DNA of 64,000 bases from contig JAZGTN010000073.1 in assembly GCA_037783415.1 (NCBI GenBank), forward strand, positions 5,704,001-5,768,000. Direction: 5' to 3'. Below, piece by piece: positions 33,239 to 44,259 of this stretch. The DNA comes from Leptasterias polaris (lineage: Eukaryota > Echinodermata > Asteroidea > Forcipulatida > Asteriidae). Every line of letters begins with the position of its first letter. The stretch's first letter is position 1. The translations under genes were made by a program, and so were the position numbers. The notes under the pieces are model-generated. The model made no database searches. It saw only the letters and a list, made by a program, of their open reading frames with translations, and was not told where the DNA came from.

Positions 33239-36200
33239 TCAACTACTCAGTTCATTGAAGAAACACAGCAGTTCCTGCCACAGAAATCTGATATACATTC
33301 GGAAGACTTTAATAAGTCCCCATATATCCTGAGTGCTTGTGATGGTATCTGATAAAGCAAACGGCATGGTCGATGGAATGAATCCTCGGCCGTATTCTAC
33401 CATCCAGGTCCCCTTTGTCCACTGTACCATTGTCACGTCACCCCAGGCGTGGAGAATTGTATCACCTGTCGAAATAGGAACACAAAATAGTTTTGGTTCT
33501 GTTTGCGGTAACACCATAATCGTACTACGGAAGCGTATTTAGGACATAGCAACACAAAAAATCACGGTTTGCTATTTCGCCCGGGCGATTTACCATTTCG
33601 CCCGGGCGAAATAGTAAACCGTGTTTTTTGTTGTTGCTATGTCCTAAATACGCTTCCGTAATCTTCTTTTGCTCTGTAGATTTGTTCTTTGAAAACTTGT
33701 CTTGCTATTTGATTCTGTTGCCGCTGTGTAGATTTCGGAATTCGGAAGACTACAAATAGTTCTGAAAAGAACTGTCCTCCAATGGCTCCACCCTTGAAAA
33801 TATTCAGTATGGGTTGAAGAAAAATTGTTACATGTCTCATGCTTTGATCACTTACTGAGCAATTCTAGCTGTATTTTGCATCCCTCGCCAACACTATATC
33901 CTGCTTTAGTACTACATGTACCTGGGGAGTTAGGAAAGTTTTGGTTCTGGGTGCACAATTTCAAGAGATTAAATCATGGATGAGAAATTTCAGATTTGGG
34001 TTTGAAATCAGAGTTGTTTTGTCTACCTGGTGAACAAATGTAGATGATATTTTCTACAGATGATAAAGAAAACGTACTCTTAAGTCTACTTCTCTAACAT
34101 TGATAACACAGAGGGTCTTTGACGCAAAACAAATCTTATTTGGGTGGAATTTGTTTCCAGCCAAATATAATTTCTTTTCGAAATAGGAAAACAAAATTGT
34201 TTCGGTGCTGCTCGCACGAAAACGTGGATGAGAATGTCTGAACTCTGACGTTTTATGTCTACCTGTGGTGGGGAACAAATAGTAAAGCCGATATTTTCTT
34301 CTGATGTCTAAGATGCCAACTTCTCTAACACTGAGGATACTGCTCCCATAAACTCATTGATATTAAAACTAACAATGGGTAGAGTGCCATCATTTCAACA
34401 CCTAAAAATTGGATCCAAGTTTCAGACCTTTTTGTCAGCAATGACTTTCACCGCCGTTTTCGTACATAGTCTGTTTGACCCCAAAACAAATCATTATTAA
34501 TTTTGGGTGGAAATCAAACGGTGAATAAAATGATTTCGGGTAGGTTGGGGAATCGGGGTTGTCCCTCTGCCAAAAGCAGTCACACTGCTTTAGTGCTTTT
34601 GAGAGGAGCGAAAGTGAAACAATGATGTCAGTTTTGTCCTGCCCCAATTTCTGGTCCCAAGGGCCTGTACGGCAGAGGGAAAGGTAATAAGTTTTTGGAT
34701 TGATTTGTATTTACCTGGGATAAAGACATGGCTATGTGTTGTACCCTCTGTCCATTGCCTGAATGTGCCGGTCATTACGGTGTCGGATATGTTGGCCCAG
34801 TATCGCCCTGTGACAAAAAATAATAACACAAAACCAAATAAAATGGATTTTGAAATTGTCATGCTGTGGACATATAATCTGGTTACCATGTAAATGTAAT
34901 TGAAATAAATAAAACAAAATCTGTATAATTGAGTTGTGGTCATGATCGTCTGATCGTCAGGGGCGTGACCTGACTTTTTCATTGGGAAGGGGAAGGGGAA
35001 GGGGAGGGGTGCAAGCAGGGGCAAAGACTTCTATGTATTTTTTGGGGGAAGCTATTTTAAAGGATCCGTTTAATTGTCCATATTATTTGTTATCTGGTCA
35101 TTTTTGAGAGGGCAAGGGTTCTGAGCGGGTTCTGAGCGGGTTCTGAGCGGGTTCTGAGCGGGCCCTCCCGTCCCCATGGGGGTTACAACATCACTCTGAT
35201 CTACAGAAGAAAGCCCGGATCTGAAGCTGCAGGCTGAATAAGTATAAACAACAACAACAAAAGTATGCCAACCTTAGACCTTAGACCTTTCTTTTGTTGA
35301 TAAACAAAGTGCGCCGGTTGGCATGAGTGGACGGCCGAATGTTAGCAAAACATTCAATCGTGTTAAAAAATGTTGTGACCAAATTCAACATTTTCTGTAA
35401 AGATTCATGAACGGAAATACCTTCCATGATTGGTTGATTTGTTTCCAACAAATTCAACACTATTTTTGACTATTTGTGTATCATTGCTACAAATAGGCTA
35501 TCTGTTTTTGATTTGCAGTTATGGCTTTCCATACTTTTCCAGCCTGGGTTGGCAAAAACTCGGGCTGTGACGTTGCAAAAGAAAGGTCTTCCTTAAACCC
35601 AATGACCCCACAGCAACCCACCTGAATGTCCCACGGTATCCACCGCTGTCCCGAAGAAGGTCACATACTCCGTGATGGAGGCATGGATCATGCGCATCGC
35701 TCCTTTCCATCCTCCTGCGCATACGAAAATCCACTCGGTGTCCTCTGGTGGCAGTATGTGACCTGGGAACATCTTCATGAGGTCAGAGTGTACTCTGTCA
35801 AACGCTTCCTCATGGGGGAGTCCTGTGAGAGAGGAAAAAAGTAACAATTTGATTTGTGGGTTTGTTGTTTTTTATTAATGTTGTGGCTGGTCAAATAAAA
35901 TCATCAAATTCATTAGGTCGCAATATATAATTAACTTCGTAAAAGCCAACAGCAAGAGGCTGGTCAATATAATCAAATATAAATAGGTTAGACATTCAAC
36001 TGAAGAACAGTAAAAATGCAATCCTGAATGCCCTAAAAATTCGACTAAAAAAAACCTGAATGAGAAGAACGAAATCATCATGTGCGCACGAAAACGAAAT
36101 TTAATGCATCAACAAGGGCCTATAAAATAGCTAAAAGGGAAACCGAGTTTCTCGAATTAGGGACAAATGTTTGACTTTTGACCAGGAAAACCTGTAATAA

Positions 36201-36394
36201 TTTTACTGAAATATACACTACAAATATTTTCAGTGGAGACAAATCTTACCAACATATTTTTCAGCAATCTGTGCAACTATCTTGTCATCAAGGAGGTAGC
36301 TTTTGTTGTTGAGCCAGTGATGTATAGCTACTACAATGAGCCCTACGCTGAGGGTTGAAATCACGGCAATTCTAACGACAGATTTGAAGTTCAT
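33239..36394 (-). CDS. SIGMAR1: Sigma non-opioid intracellular receptor 1 (sigma-1 receptor)
   Basis: Four coding exons on the minus strand join in frame with GT-AG borders: 36250-36394, 35622-35822, 34715-34807 and 33239-33465, giving 221 residues (human 223). The N-terminal membrane helix covers about 7-25 ([18 protein letters not shown]). The ERG2/sigma-1 fold follows with [47 protein letters not shown] and [14 protein letters not shown]124 and E170 align with human D126 and E172, the acidic ligand-binding pair, so the ligand pocket looks intact. The family is an ER-membrane chaperone-like protein at ER-mitochondria contacts, homologous to fungal sterol C8-C7 isomerase. The gene is convergent with BCAS2, about 750 bp apart. 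Intron 3 holds a large palindrome next to exon 4. Confidence 0.96.
33526..33660. mobile_element. Palindromic element in SIGMAR1 intron 3
   Basis: TACGGAAGCGTATTTAGGAC at 33526 is mirrored exactly at 33641-33660, and the arms continue through CATAGCAAC, CACGGTTT and ATTTCGCCCGGGCG almost to the centre. Two GCCCGGGC palindromes lie near the middle. The total is about 135 bp, nearly all stem. It would form a long hairpin in intron RNA, starting about 60 bp upstream of the exon 4 acceptor. A fold-back MITE is likely. Confidence 0.75.
35119..35162. repeat. Four perfect copies of an 11-bp unit
   Basis: TTCTGAGCGGG is repeated four times head to tail inside SIGMAR1 intron 2. Confidence 0.9.
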
Positions 36395-39006
36395 CCTCGC
36401 AGTGGGACGTCTTCCAGTTCAGGCAGCGGAAAGAACAATCTTGGAAGATCCTGTCGAAGTCACTGATTGACTCAATGTAATCGTAAAAAAACTCTTCTTA
36501 AATTCACTCTTGTGTTTAGCTTATTTGAAATTAACCACATCGGCGTTGATGAGAGTTTGTGTTAATGACAATACATGGATGATACAGAAAGTCATGGAAC
36601 AGTGATTCTGTTTGTAGGCATTTGCGTTTGCAGTGTATAGGATGGAGTCGTGCGGTAACGCCGGTATTTTTTAGCTGGTATACCCGTATTATTTTTTATG
36701 GAACAATCTCTGGGAGTGAAATCGAGGTCGGTTATCATATCGATGATTACATGTTTTTGTTCTATATCTGTGTGTTTAACTTAAAGGGAATGTGGACGAG
36801 TTTTTGGCAATAGTTATGCCCGTTTTTACTCCTGCAATTCTGTCCTTGTCGCCACTTTCTGTTCCTTTTTGTACGTCCCTTAGTCCGTCTGTAATCTGTC
36901 TGTCAACTGGTTAGAGTTCTAATTATCCATGATACACCCAAAGTTTCGTTGTCTAATGATATGCCACGTCTCACGACTGTATTGCAATCAATACTTTACA
37001 CAAAGTTCGGTTAGGCCTAGGGCCTATGTCTTTATTATGCAAAGGTACAACTTTTAAATAAAATTTGACTCGCAGATGTAACTAAGTTTTGTCTACGACG
37101 AAGACACAGGAAAACGCACTGTTCGAAACGTCGAGATCTTATTTTTCATTTTTAAGGATATTTTTGATTTTAAGATAGGCCTACACCAAAATTATGAGAA
37201 GAGTAGTATGAAATAAATGTTGACTTTAATGAATGAATGGACGTAAAACACTTACCAACAATTGGAAGATTTACAATCAATGTCCTTACAGACCGCTGCA
37301 CCCTTTTCCTGTGACGGTTGTATCTATATACACATACAGATTACAAACCTTCCCTGACCCTAACTCAAACATAGCATTTTTATTTGCGATATTGTTTACT
37401 GTCTATAAATAAAACAATATCTATTTCTAATTTAAATTTGACTATTGTTAGGATTAAATTAGATATCGATGCACTCATCATGATCCCTCGTGATCAAAGT
37501 TCAAAGTTTCATAGACAACTAAAACAGTTAAGCAATTTTGTCGTGCTTAGCACGTCTTTGTGATAGGGCTATCGCGGAAGTACCCGAACCTCGGATCGGT
37601 CCCTGGACGTACAGACGGTGTTTGCACAAGTGAGAGGGAAGTTTGGATGCAGCCCCAACCTCACTAAAGCCCCCACTAATTCATTGGCGTTTACTCGAGA
37701 AAAACTCGGCTCTATACATCTGAGACCAATTGTTTTTTTCCAAAGCTCGAAATTCGTATCTTCCATCCAGAAAGAGACTGTGCAACACGAACTGTCTGAT
37801 AACTAAGACCGATGCGGTAGTCTTGGTCTTACACCCCCCCCCCCCGAATCCCAACACATCATTAACCACGCACCCATCTCCGCATGCCTCCCGTGTCTTA
37901 ACTTGGTCTGAATTTCATAACCAAAACCAATTTTTACTGTTAAGTTTAATATTAATCGATGCACAAAGTCATGAATTAATTTAGGTTAAATAAAAATGGT
38001 CGATTTGGTTGGAAATGTGTATAATGTCATAATTATCTACTCCATTTTGGTTTAGTTAATCAATCTGATTTTTTTTTTTTTTGAAGTTTCTCTTTCACTA
38101 GTTTTTTGGATGACAGTGGTGTGGTGACCTCCATGTCATACAATCACTGTCCATTGTACAAAATACGTATTTTGCCAATTCGACTTCTAACCTCCCAAAC
38201 CAGTAACGCAATATTTTGTTTACATCGTTGTCCAGTAGACTCAGTGCCTCGCTGCTCATGGATAAATACAGCTACTGTGTTCATCCTTCGGTCGATATAA
38301 TCACCTACTATTTGCATAACAATTGAAGAAACCAGACTTGTTATGTCACAATCCCAGTGATCACCAGCAACAGTAGCAATTCAGCATTACTTTCCCCTTC
38401 ATTGTTCCCGTGAACGGGAAAATGGCTGCCAAGACAAGATGATCTAGTTTTAACAGTATCTCATTTGTAGATTCGTCTCAAAGATTTGAATGTAAGGTTT
38501 ACTTTCTCCTAATAGTTTAATTTGAGTTAATGTGTATTGCTTACCGACTCCAATGGCGTCTTACTCTGGAGGTGTGGGTGACATCTTTGATGGTTGTAGC
38601 CCCATGAATAGGGCCAATCCACTCCGTATCCTTATGGATTGGCCCGGCCTATTCATGGGGCTAACATGGTTGCAGGTTGCGTGACGTCCCGTGACCCACC
38701 CACATCCACCGTGTTTCAGGTTCGAGCGAAAATTACACCATACCCGATATGTGGCAGAGGGTGGGTATAAGAGGGTGCCCCTCATTCCTCAAATGTTCCC
38801 ATATTCCTTCCCCAATGCTTTAACACATTCAATTCGTCTTGTACAAAAGTACCCCCTAAAATCATCTGACTAAAGAATTCTTGAGATTCCCAGAACACAA
38901 TGAAGACACCATTGGGTGTGGGGGGGGGGGGGGGGGGGTACAACAATGCCTTATCGAGCACCAAATTGTGAAACTAAACGAAATCCATTCTCTTCTTTCG
39001 TTTACA
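36395..39006. other. Intergenic region upstream of SIGMAR1
   Basis: No gene was recognised. 37085-37145 resembles the AAACGTC-ended dispersed repeat. 37834-37846 is a C-run and about 38919-38938 a G-run. A strong hairpin at 38597-38663 is listed separately. A pyrimidine tract ending in TTTACAG at about 39000-39007 looks like a splice acceptor serving the FN3 gene. Confidence 0.5.
38597..38663. repeat. Hairpin of about 22-bp stem
   Basis: TAGCCCCATGAATAGGGCCA and the mirrored TGG...GGCCTATTCATGGGGCTA, with one small bulge, surround a loop of about 20 bases. It is probably a remnant of a palindromic transposon. The flanks GGTTGTAGCC and GGCTAACATGGTTGC are not a target duplication. Confidence 0.7.
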
Positions 39007-39028
39007 GAACACATGTAAAAGTTACCAT

Positions 39029-39544
39029 ATGGCAATGCCAATGGCAAGACTTTCACCACACACCCATTCCTATGGGTTGTTGATCTTACTGATCTTATCA
39101 ACTGGGATCTGCATGAGCACATCCCTGGAATATGCTTCAAATCTAACGGTGTCATCTAAGACAGCGAACACAGCGATTCTAGGCTGGACAGCAGCAGCCA
39201 GTGGCGGCACGGCCTCAAGCTACATCGTCTCCCTTCTCTTTGACAGCAACACCACTACCGTAGCCACCACCACGTACACCGTCACCGGGCTGACCTACTC
39301 GACCTTCTACATCGTCCAGTTGCACACCTACGACTCGACCGGGCAGAGCACGGGGTCAACCTCGGTCTCTTTCTGCACCAAGTACACCACTTGGAATTCA
39401 AAGTTCATCGCAGCGTTGGTTGTGTTCGGCTTCATCATTACCACTCTTCTGACGATGATGATATTGAAGAGCAAGTGCCTCCCACCTGATCCGAAGCCTG
39501 TTATGATTGATGTTGAGAAACTTGTGGACGAGGATGATAAATGA
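39029..39544 (+). CDS. Small type I membrane protein with one FN3 domain
   Basis: 171 residues. A signal-like hydrophobic stretch covers about 15-30 (YGLLILLILSTGICMS). One fibronectin type III-like domain covers about 36-117 (NLTVSSKTANTAILGWTAA...SYIVSLLF...YTVTGLTYSTFYIVQLHTYDSTG), with the usual core W54 and the tyrosine-corner-like GLTYSTFY. One membrane helix spans about 125-145, followed by a 26-residue acidic tail ending DEDDK. A pyrimidine-rich tract with TTTACAG ends 21 bases upstream of the ATG, so the coding exon is probably preceded by an untranslated exon. No orthologue was recognised. Together with the convergent gene at 41580-42233 it may form a small local family. Role unknown; cell-surface location inferred. 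Confidence 0.75.
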   Translation: MAMPMARLSPHTHSYGLLILLILSTGICMSTSLEYASNLTVSSKTANTAILGWTAAASGGTASSYIVSLLFDSNTTTVATTTYTVTGLTYSTFYIVQLHTYDSTGQSTGSTSVSFCTKYTTWNSKFIAALVVFGFIITTLLTMMILKSKCLPPDPKPVMIDVEKLVDEDDK

Positions 39545-41579
39545 TAATGAACAGGTCAACGAGGGGGATAAAACATAGAAAAGGGAAAAGCCAAGAAGTC
39601 CAGTCAAAGACATAGCAATATTCTAAAATGAAAAACATCTATGCATGTGTACAGTTTCTGAAACCCTTTTTTGCAGTGAACTGATTAAGTTTAAGTTCGG
39701 AAGATAATGGATTGTTTATTTTATTTAGAGGCTGCCTCTAAATTGACTGTTTTTGGCTACGACGAGATGACAGAAGCCATAGCCAAAGACACTCAAAGCA
39801 GATACGGCTACATTCGTGACAAGTATAATGTTTGTTGTGTAGTACTTGGAAGGTTATTTTTCAAACATCCAACGGCAACTTCCGAGGGTGTGTGCAGAAT
39901 GTTAGTTTTGAATGTAAAAAGTTTTCGTCACAAGTTAAACTTAAACAAGAAAGATCCAAGTATTGGAGTTTGTAGACTGTCGTAGTGATTTACATTAAAA
40001 TTAAATTTTATTTTGAATTTTAATAACAATGGTTCAAAATGATTACCGGCAGGTCAAATTATATCGCCTTGTATAGATAATTAAAATTATATATAATTTT
40101 CATCAAGTAAAATTGTAAAAATTTGTAGGAAAAAGTCAATTACAAACAACCATGGAAACAACCATAAACAAACACGAAAGCTTTAACATTAACAAGGCCA
40201 TAAAACATCAAAAGTCAGCAAAGAGTACTGTAATTTTCATAAGGCACAATGTTTAATGCATAGGTATACCAAATTTCATACGCTGTCTTCAGATACCACA
40301 ATTAAACTATACTGTATATGTTTTGCATTTAAGCACACCGTTTTCAAGCCTTGGGTCTCGTCACAAATTTCATAGAGCTGTTTAAGTACACAAATTTACA
40401 AAGCACCAAACACTCTTTCTTCGTGGAAAAGGGTTACCAGCCAAAAGAACATTCTTTGTGCACTGTTTCTGACTGGTTCCCTGTTTTGCTAAGCAGAAAA
40501 GTTTAAGCAATATTTTCTGCTTAAGCAGCTCTATGAAATTTGGCTCAGGTGGCAAAAGGGCGCAAAACCGCAGGCCCCAAATCACTACAGGTTGAAAGAT
40601 AATCATCAAGGAAAATCATACATTAACAAAATAATTTGGTTGTGTTTTTCACAATGCATACAAAAAAGTCTCTATGTCATTGTATAATATGAATATATTA
40701 AAGTATAAAGCATTCTACTATTCTAACTTAAGTATAATGATAGACATTTTTGGAAAACGCATTTTTTCCCATGCAGCCATTAAAAAGTGTTAAGTACTGA
40801 TTGTCCTACTCAGATAAATTCTTTCGCATGTATTAGTCAGCAGCTATCGAATATAACACAAAAAACATAAAATGCATGAAAACTATATACACAGTAATTT
40901 GTAGCCCGCAAGGTTGTGACGAGAAATATTCACAAAGCTCGGAAAAATATATATTATAACAAATAACATTTGGGTAAAACTTAAATTGACTTGAGAGGGG
41001 CACGTTGCCTTCGGGGTGGTGCTTCGGGCTATATTATATTAAGCCTTTTTGAAATGAAATGGTTGGACAGATTTTTAAAATAAAATACAATGATTCACAT
41101 AATTGTGTCCCTGGAAATTGCTTGGGTTTTGTTTAATTTCTTGGTAGAACATGGTCCGCCATTTTGTAGGACCAAATGTTGGCCTCCATGTACCACTATT
41201 TTTATTTTTTCAGAGTCAGATTTTTGTGTGTGTTTTTTTATCACCACTCACTAATTACAACATGTTTTAGTGCATGAACAACTCTTAAAAGGGACGTTAA
41301 GGAGCAACTCCAGGCAGAAATATTTTTACGAGATTTGAAAGCAATGTACACCTTTAATCGTTTGATCTACAGAGAGGCAGCAAACCTGTCGACAACACCA
41401 CAACGATTTGTGTTTGTTACAACTGTTAAAAAACAAGTTGCCATACAAAAAACGGACACATGAATTGATTCAAGAAATACCGCAACATGAAAAACAGTTT
41501 CTTGACCAGTTCTGGCTTTGTAACTATACACGTATTGCTCTTTTATGTGTACACCTTTGTTGCGCCAATATTTTATGAC
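39545..41579. other. Region between two convergent small membrane-protein genes
   Basis: Contains their 3' flanks. A 92-codon frame at 39707-39985 has no recognisable domain and no upstream support. One inverted-repeat element at 40345-40545 is listed separately. Confidence 0.5.
40345..40545. mobile_element. Inverted-repeat element with ATTTCATAGAGCTG ends
   Basis: AATTTCATAGAGCTGTTTAA at the left is mirrored by TTAAGCAGCTCTATGAAATT at the right, about 150 bp apart. The interior includes GGGTTACCAGCCAAAAG. Related pieces occur at 2228-2247 (AGAGCTGCTTAAGCAGCTCT) and at 59845-59935, so this is a repeated family in the window. Confidence 0.65.
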
Positions 41580-42233
41580 TTAAATATTATTTGAGAAGTT
41601 TGCATCCATTGGCGAGGGCTCCACACCGTCGGGCTCATCCACGGGCGCGTCAGAAACGACTCTAGCAGGCGCCTTCTTCTTCTTCTTTCGGCCCTTGCCT
41701 TTCTTATTGGAGTGTCTCTGGAAGGTCTGCCAACCTTGCTCAAGGAGCTCCATCTGCTTGTGGCCTAACTCCCTATTTCGACTCTTGGCGACCACGAAAT
41801 CTAAAATGGCGAACGTCACCAAGCATATGACGAGGAATACGCCCGCTACGATGGCAATAGACGTGGTTGAACCCATGGGTGTTGAGAACTGAGCACAGCC
41901 AACTTCCGGAACTTCCGGTGCCGGGACAAGGGTCGCCACGCATGCGTTGTAAGATCTTAAGTCGTCTAAATCTGGCAGGCGGTACATTCTCAACGAAACA
42001 TCGTCAATAGTTTGAATCATGTTCATAGCAAAGTCACCTGCGTTGGTGAGACTAAATCCAGTCAGATTCGAGTATTGCGGAATGTCAATTTCCCACCGTA
42101 TGGTGGCGCTATATGCTGTGATGTTGCCAACGGTCACTGTTACGGTGGACTGTACAGTACTGAAGCTCAGAGAGGTCATGAGTATCGCTAGCTGCACGAC
42201 ATAATATGCACAAAAGGTCACGACAGACGCCAT
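41580..42233 (-). CDS. Small FN3-like type I membrane protein with basic cytoplasmic tail
   Basis: 217 residues from the ATG at 42231-42233. The frame continues upstream to an ATG at 42326, but on the minus strand that extension contains a pyrimidine tract ending TTTTTACACAG (acceptor near 42300), so the first residues there are intron and the downstream ATG is preferred. It begins with a hydrophobic signal (about 1-28). A single beta-sandwich-like extracellular domain of about 95 residues includes VTVTVGNITAYSATIRWEID and LRSYNACVATL, an FN3-like pattern that is divergent. A membrane helix (SIAIVAGVFLVICLVTFAIL) follows, then a tail with the cluster KKGKGRKKKKK and an acidic end. Related in plan to the FN3 protein at 39029-39544. 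No orthologue recognised. Confidence 0.7.
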   Translation of the reverse strand: MASVVTFCAYYVVQLAILMTSLSFSTVQSTVTVTVGNITAYSATIRWEIDIPQYSNLTGFSLTNAGDFAMNMIQTIDDVSLRMYRLPDLDDLRSYNACVATLVPAPEVPEVGCAQFSTPMGSTTSIAIVAGVFLVICLVTFAILDFVVAKSRNRELGHKQMELLEQGWQTFQRHSNKKGKGRKKKKKAPARVVSDAPVDEPDGVEPSPMDANFSNNI

Positions 42234-42326
42234 GATTGCCAGATGCGATTGTCCGCTTACGGCCGTAGTATTCACTTGTTCCCCTTGATTCACTAAGTGC
42301 TGTGTAAAAAAGAAGAAGAAGAACAT

Positions 42327-43440
42327 TGTTGAATACAGTTATGTTTATGCATATTAATCTGTATATAATTTTTATCTCGAAAATGCTGCATTTCATTTCA
42401 ACGGCTGTTTTGTGTTCAAGGGGGTGTCCTCTCCTGGCCTATAGTATCATATTGTTTTGTTTTTGGGTGATTTTTTTTCTCTATATCAATATTTTTGATG
42501 GTGAGTTATGTCCTATTTTCACGATACTCCTTATTTCATTCCTCTTACAAGATATAAGTTTTCCTGGAATTTTGGTTTCTTTTTAGCTATTGTAAACATG
42601 TCTTTGCTTTATTTAGTGACTCGGTAACTCCCCCTGATCATGATCTTGAGTATTTTAATAGTTATTATTATTTAATTCAACTATTACTTTTAAAGTTTCA
42701 GCCCCCCAAAAGTAAAAACAAAATTTTAATCAAAAGCACTCTAGCGGTGGACACTGACTACGCAGTGAGTAAAATTATTGTCAAGTTCGGTTGTGCATTA
42801 TATTGATCATTTCATAAATTCAATCTTTATTAAAATGTCAAAGTTAACACTATGACAGAGTGTAAAAAATACACGTTATTGTTAAACGGTAATTTCAAAG
42901 TCCTTTGTTCCGGACTGATCGCGCTTCAGTGCTCGTATAGTCCGGCTCAGTGTCAACTTAAAAACATGCAACTCTTTTCATGCATTTCCGCTTGGCTGCT
43001 TCTGTATACTTGTATACTTTTTATGTGTGTTGTGTTGTCATTATTAGCCATAAAAAAAACCTGCTGGGGTCGAAGCGTCAGACTATTAACAATTTTTTTT
43101 TTTTTGCATTTAGGCCTATACCATAGGCGTATTTGGTTGGTAAGCAGTTTGCAACAGCTTATTCTATTTTCCCAACTTAAAAATGAAATACATGTGGCCG
43201 TGTAGACAACATGTAGACGTGTGACTACAATACAAAAAGTAACCGAATGTCAAAGCATTTAATTTTGCGACTAATGTTTTGTTGCTCTAGATTTTCTCAC
43301 AGTGTCAAGGTTGGCATTTCACTTCATTTTTTTAGTGCATGACTAGCATTGTCATGGTGAACAGTTCTAGTTTAAGTTGTATTGAGTAAAACACTTGTTT
43401 TGTATGTTTGTAATTTCAGTTCGACAACTGAAATGGGTCA
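42327..43440. other. Non-coding stretch with a dispersed-repeat copy
   Basis: 42985-43100 (GCTTGGCTGCTTCTGTATAC...GTGTTGTGTTGTCATTATTAGCC...GTCGAAGCGTCAGAC...TTAACA) matches 24585-24715 in order and orientation. Otherwise nothing was recognised. Confidence 0.55.
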
Positions 43441-43448
43441 CTAGATAG

Positions 43449-44251
43449 CAGTGTTGTAGTCGAGTCACCTGTGTCGAGTCCGAGTCCGAGTCTCAAGTCA
43501 CTTGGGTCGAGTCCGAGTCCGAGTCCCGAGTCACTTGGTCCGAGTCCGAGTCCGAGTCACGAGTCACTTGTTTTTTTTATATTGCAAACCAAATGTCGTA
43601 AAAAAAAATTTAAAGTTGGTATAACCAAAATAAAACAATACGGGGCGGAACGGCAGATGCCATGATTGAAAAAATGTTGTACTACTTTTTACTAGTGACG
43701 TGCCAAACTTGTGTAGAAACTGGTGCAAACAACACACATCCATCACAGTGCAATATGCAGGCTGTGTTTTACAGGTACCAGACATGCCATTTCCCTGGCA
43801 TCGATCAAGCACAAGCAGTGGCTATGGTGTTAACGTTGACAGAATACCAGCATAATGCTGCTGGTGTCGTGCATCCCAGTGTTAATATGCGTACTGAACA
43901 TACGAATCGAACATACACGCGCTGTACTTAGATGGCCATCTACACAATAATCACGAACACCATACGACAGTACTTATTTATTGTGCTAGACGTTAACTCT
44001 ATGACATGTGCACTCCGGGAATGACGATCGGATCGTCGGAATTGTTTTTAATATTTAAAAAAAGGTATTGTTTGTAAAAAAATACGTGACTCGAGTCACG
44101 AGTCCTCGGGGACAAGTCCGAGTCATGATAGTCGAGTCCGAGTCCGAGTCCGAGTCTTTTGCAGACGTGACTCGAGTCAAGTCCGAGTCACCGAAATTGT
44201 GACTCGAGACGGACTCGAGTCCGAGTCCTGGACTCGAGTCATACAACACTG
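43449..44251. mobile_element. hAT-type non-autonomous transposon with GAGTCC-rich arms
   Basis: An exact 8-bp target duplication CTAGATAG (43441-43448 and 44252-44259) flanks terminal inverted repeats starting CAGTGTTGTA and ending TACAACACTG. Eight-base duplications and CAG-starting ends are hallmarks of the hAT superfamily. The sub-terminal arms (43463-43571 and 44085-44240) are built from short repeats of GAGTC, CCGAGT and CTCGAGT in opposite senses. The interior has only an unrecognised 89-codon frame, so no transposase is encoded. Confidence 0.88.
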
Positions 44252-44259
44252 CTAGATAG

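Noticed and set aside
39707..39985. 92-codon frame as an extra FN3-gene exon or separate gene
   Set aside because: The FN3 frame already ends in a proper stop. The downstream frame has no recognisable domain, although weak acceptor-like sequence precedes it.
42234..42326. N-terminal extension MFFFFFFTQ... of the FN3-like protein
   Set aside because: On the minus strand it covers a pyrimidine tract and a splice-acceptor-like ACACAG, so it is more likely intron plus 5' untranslated exon.
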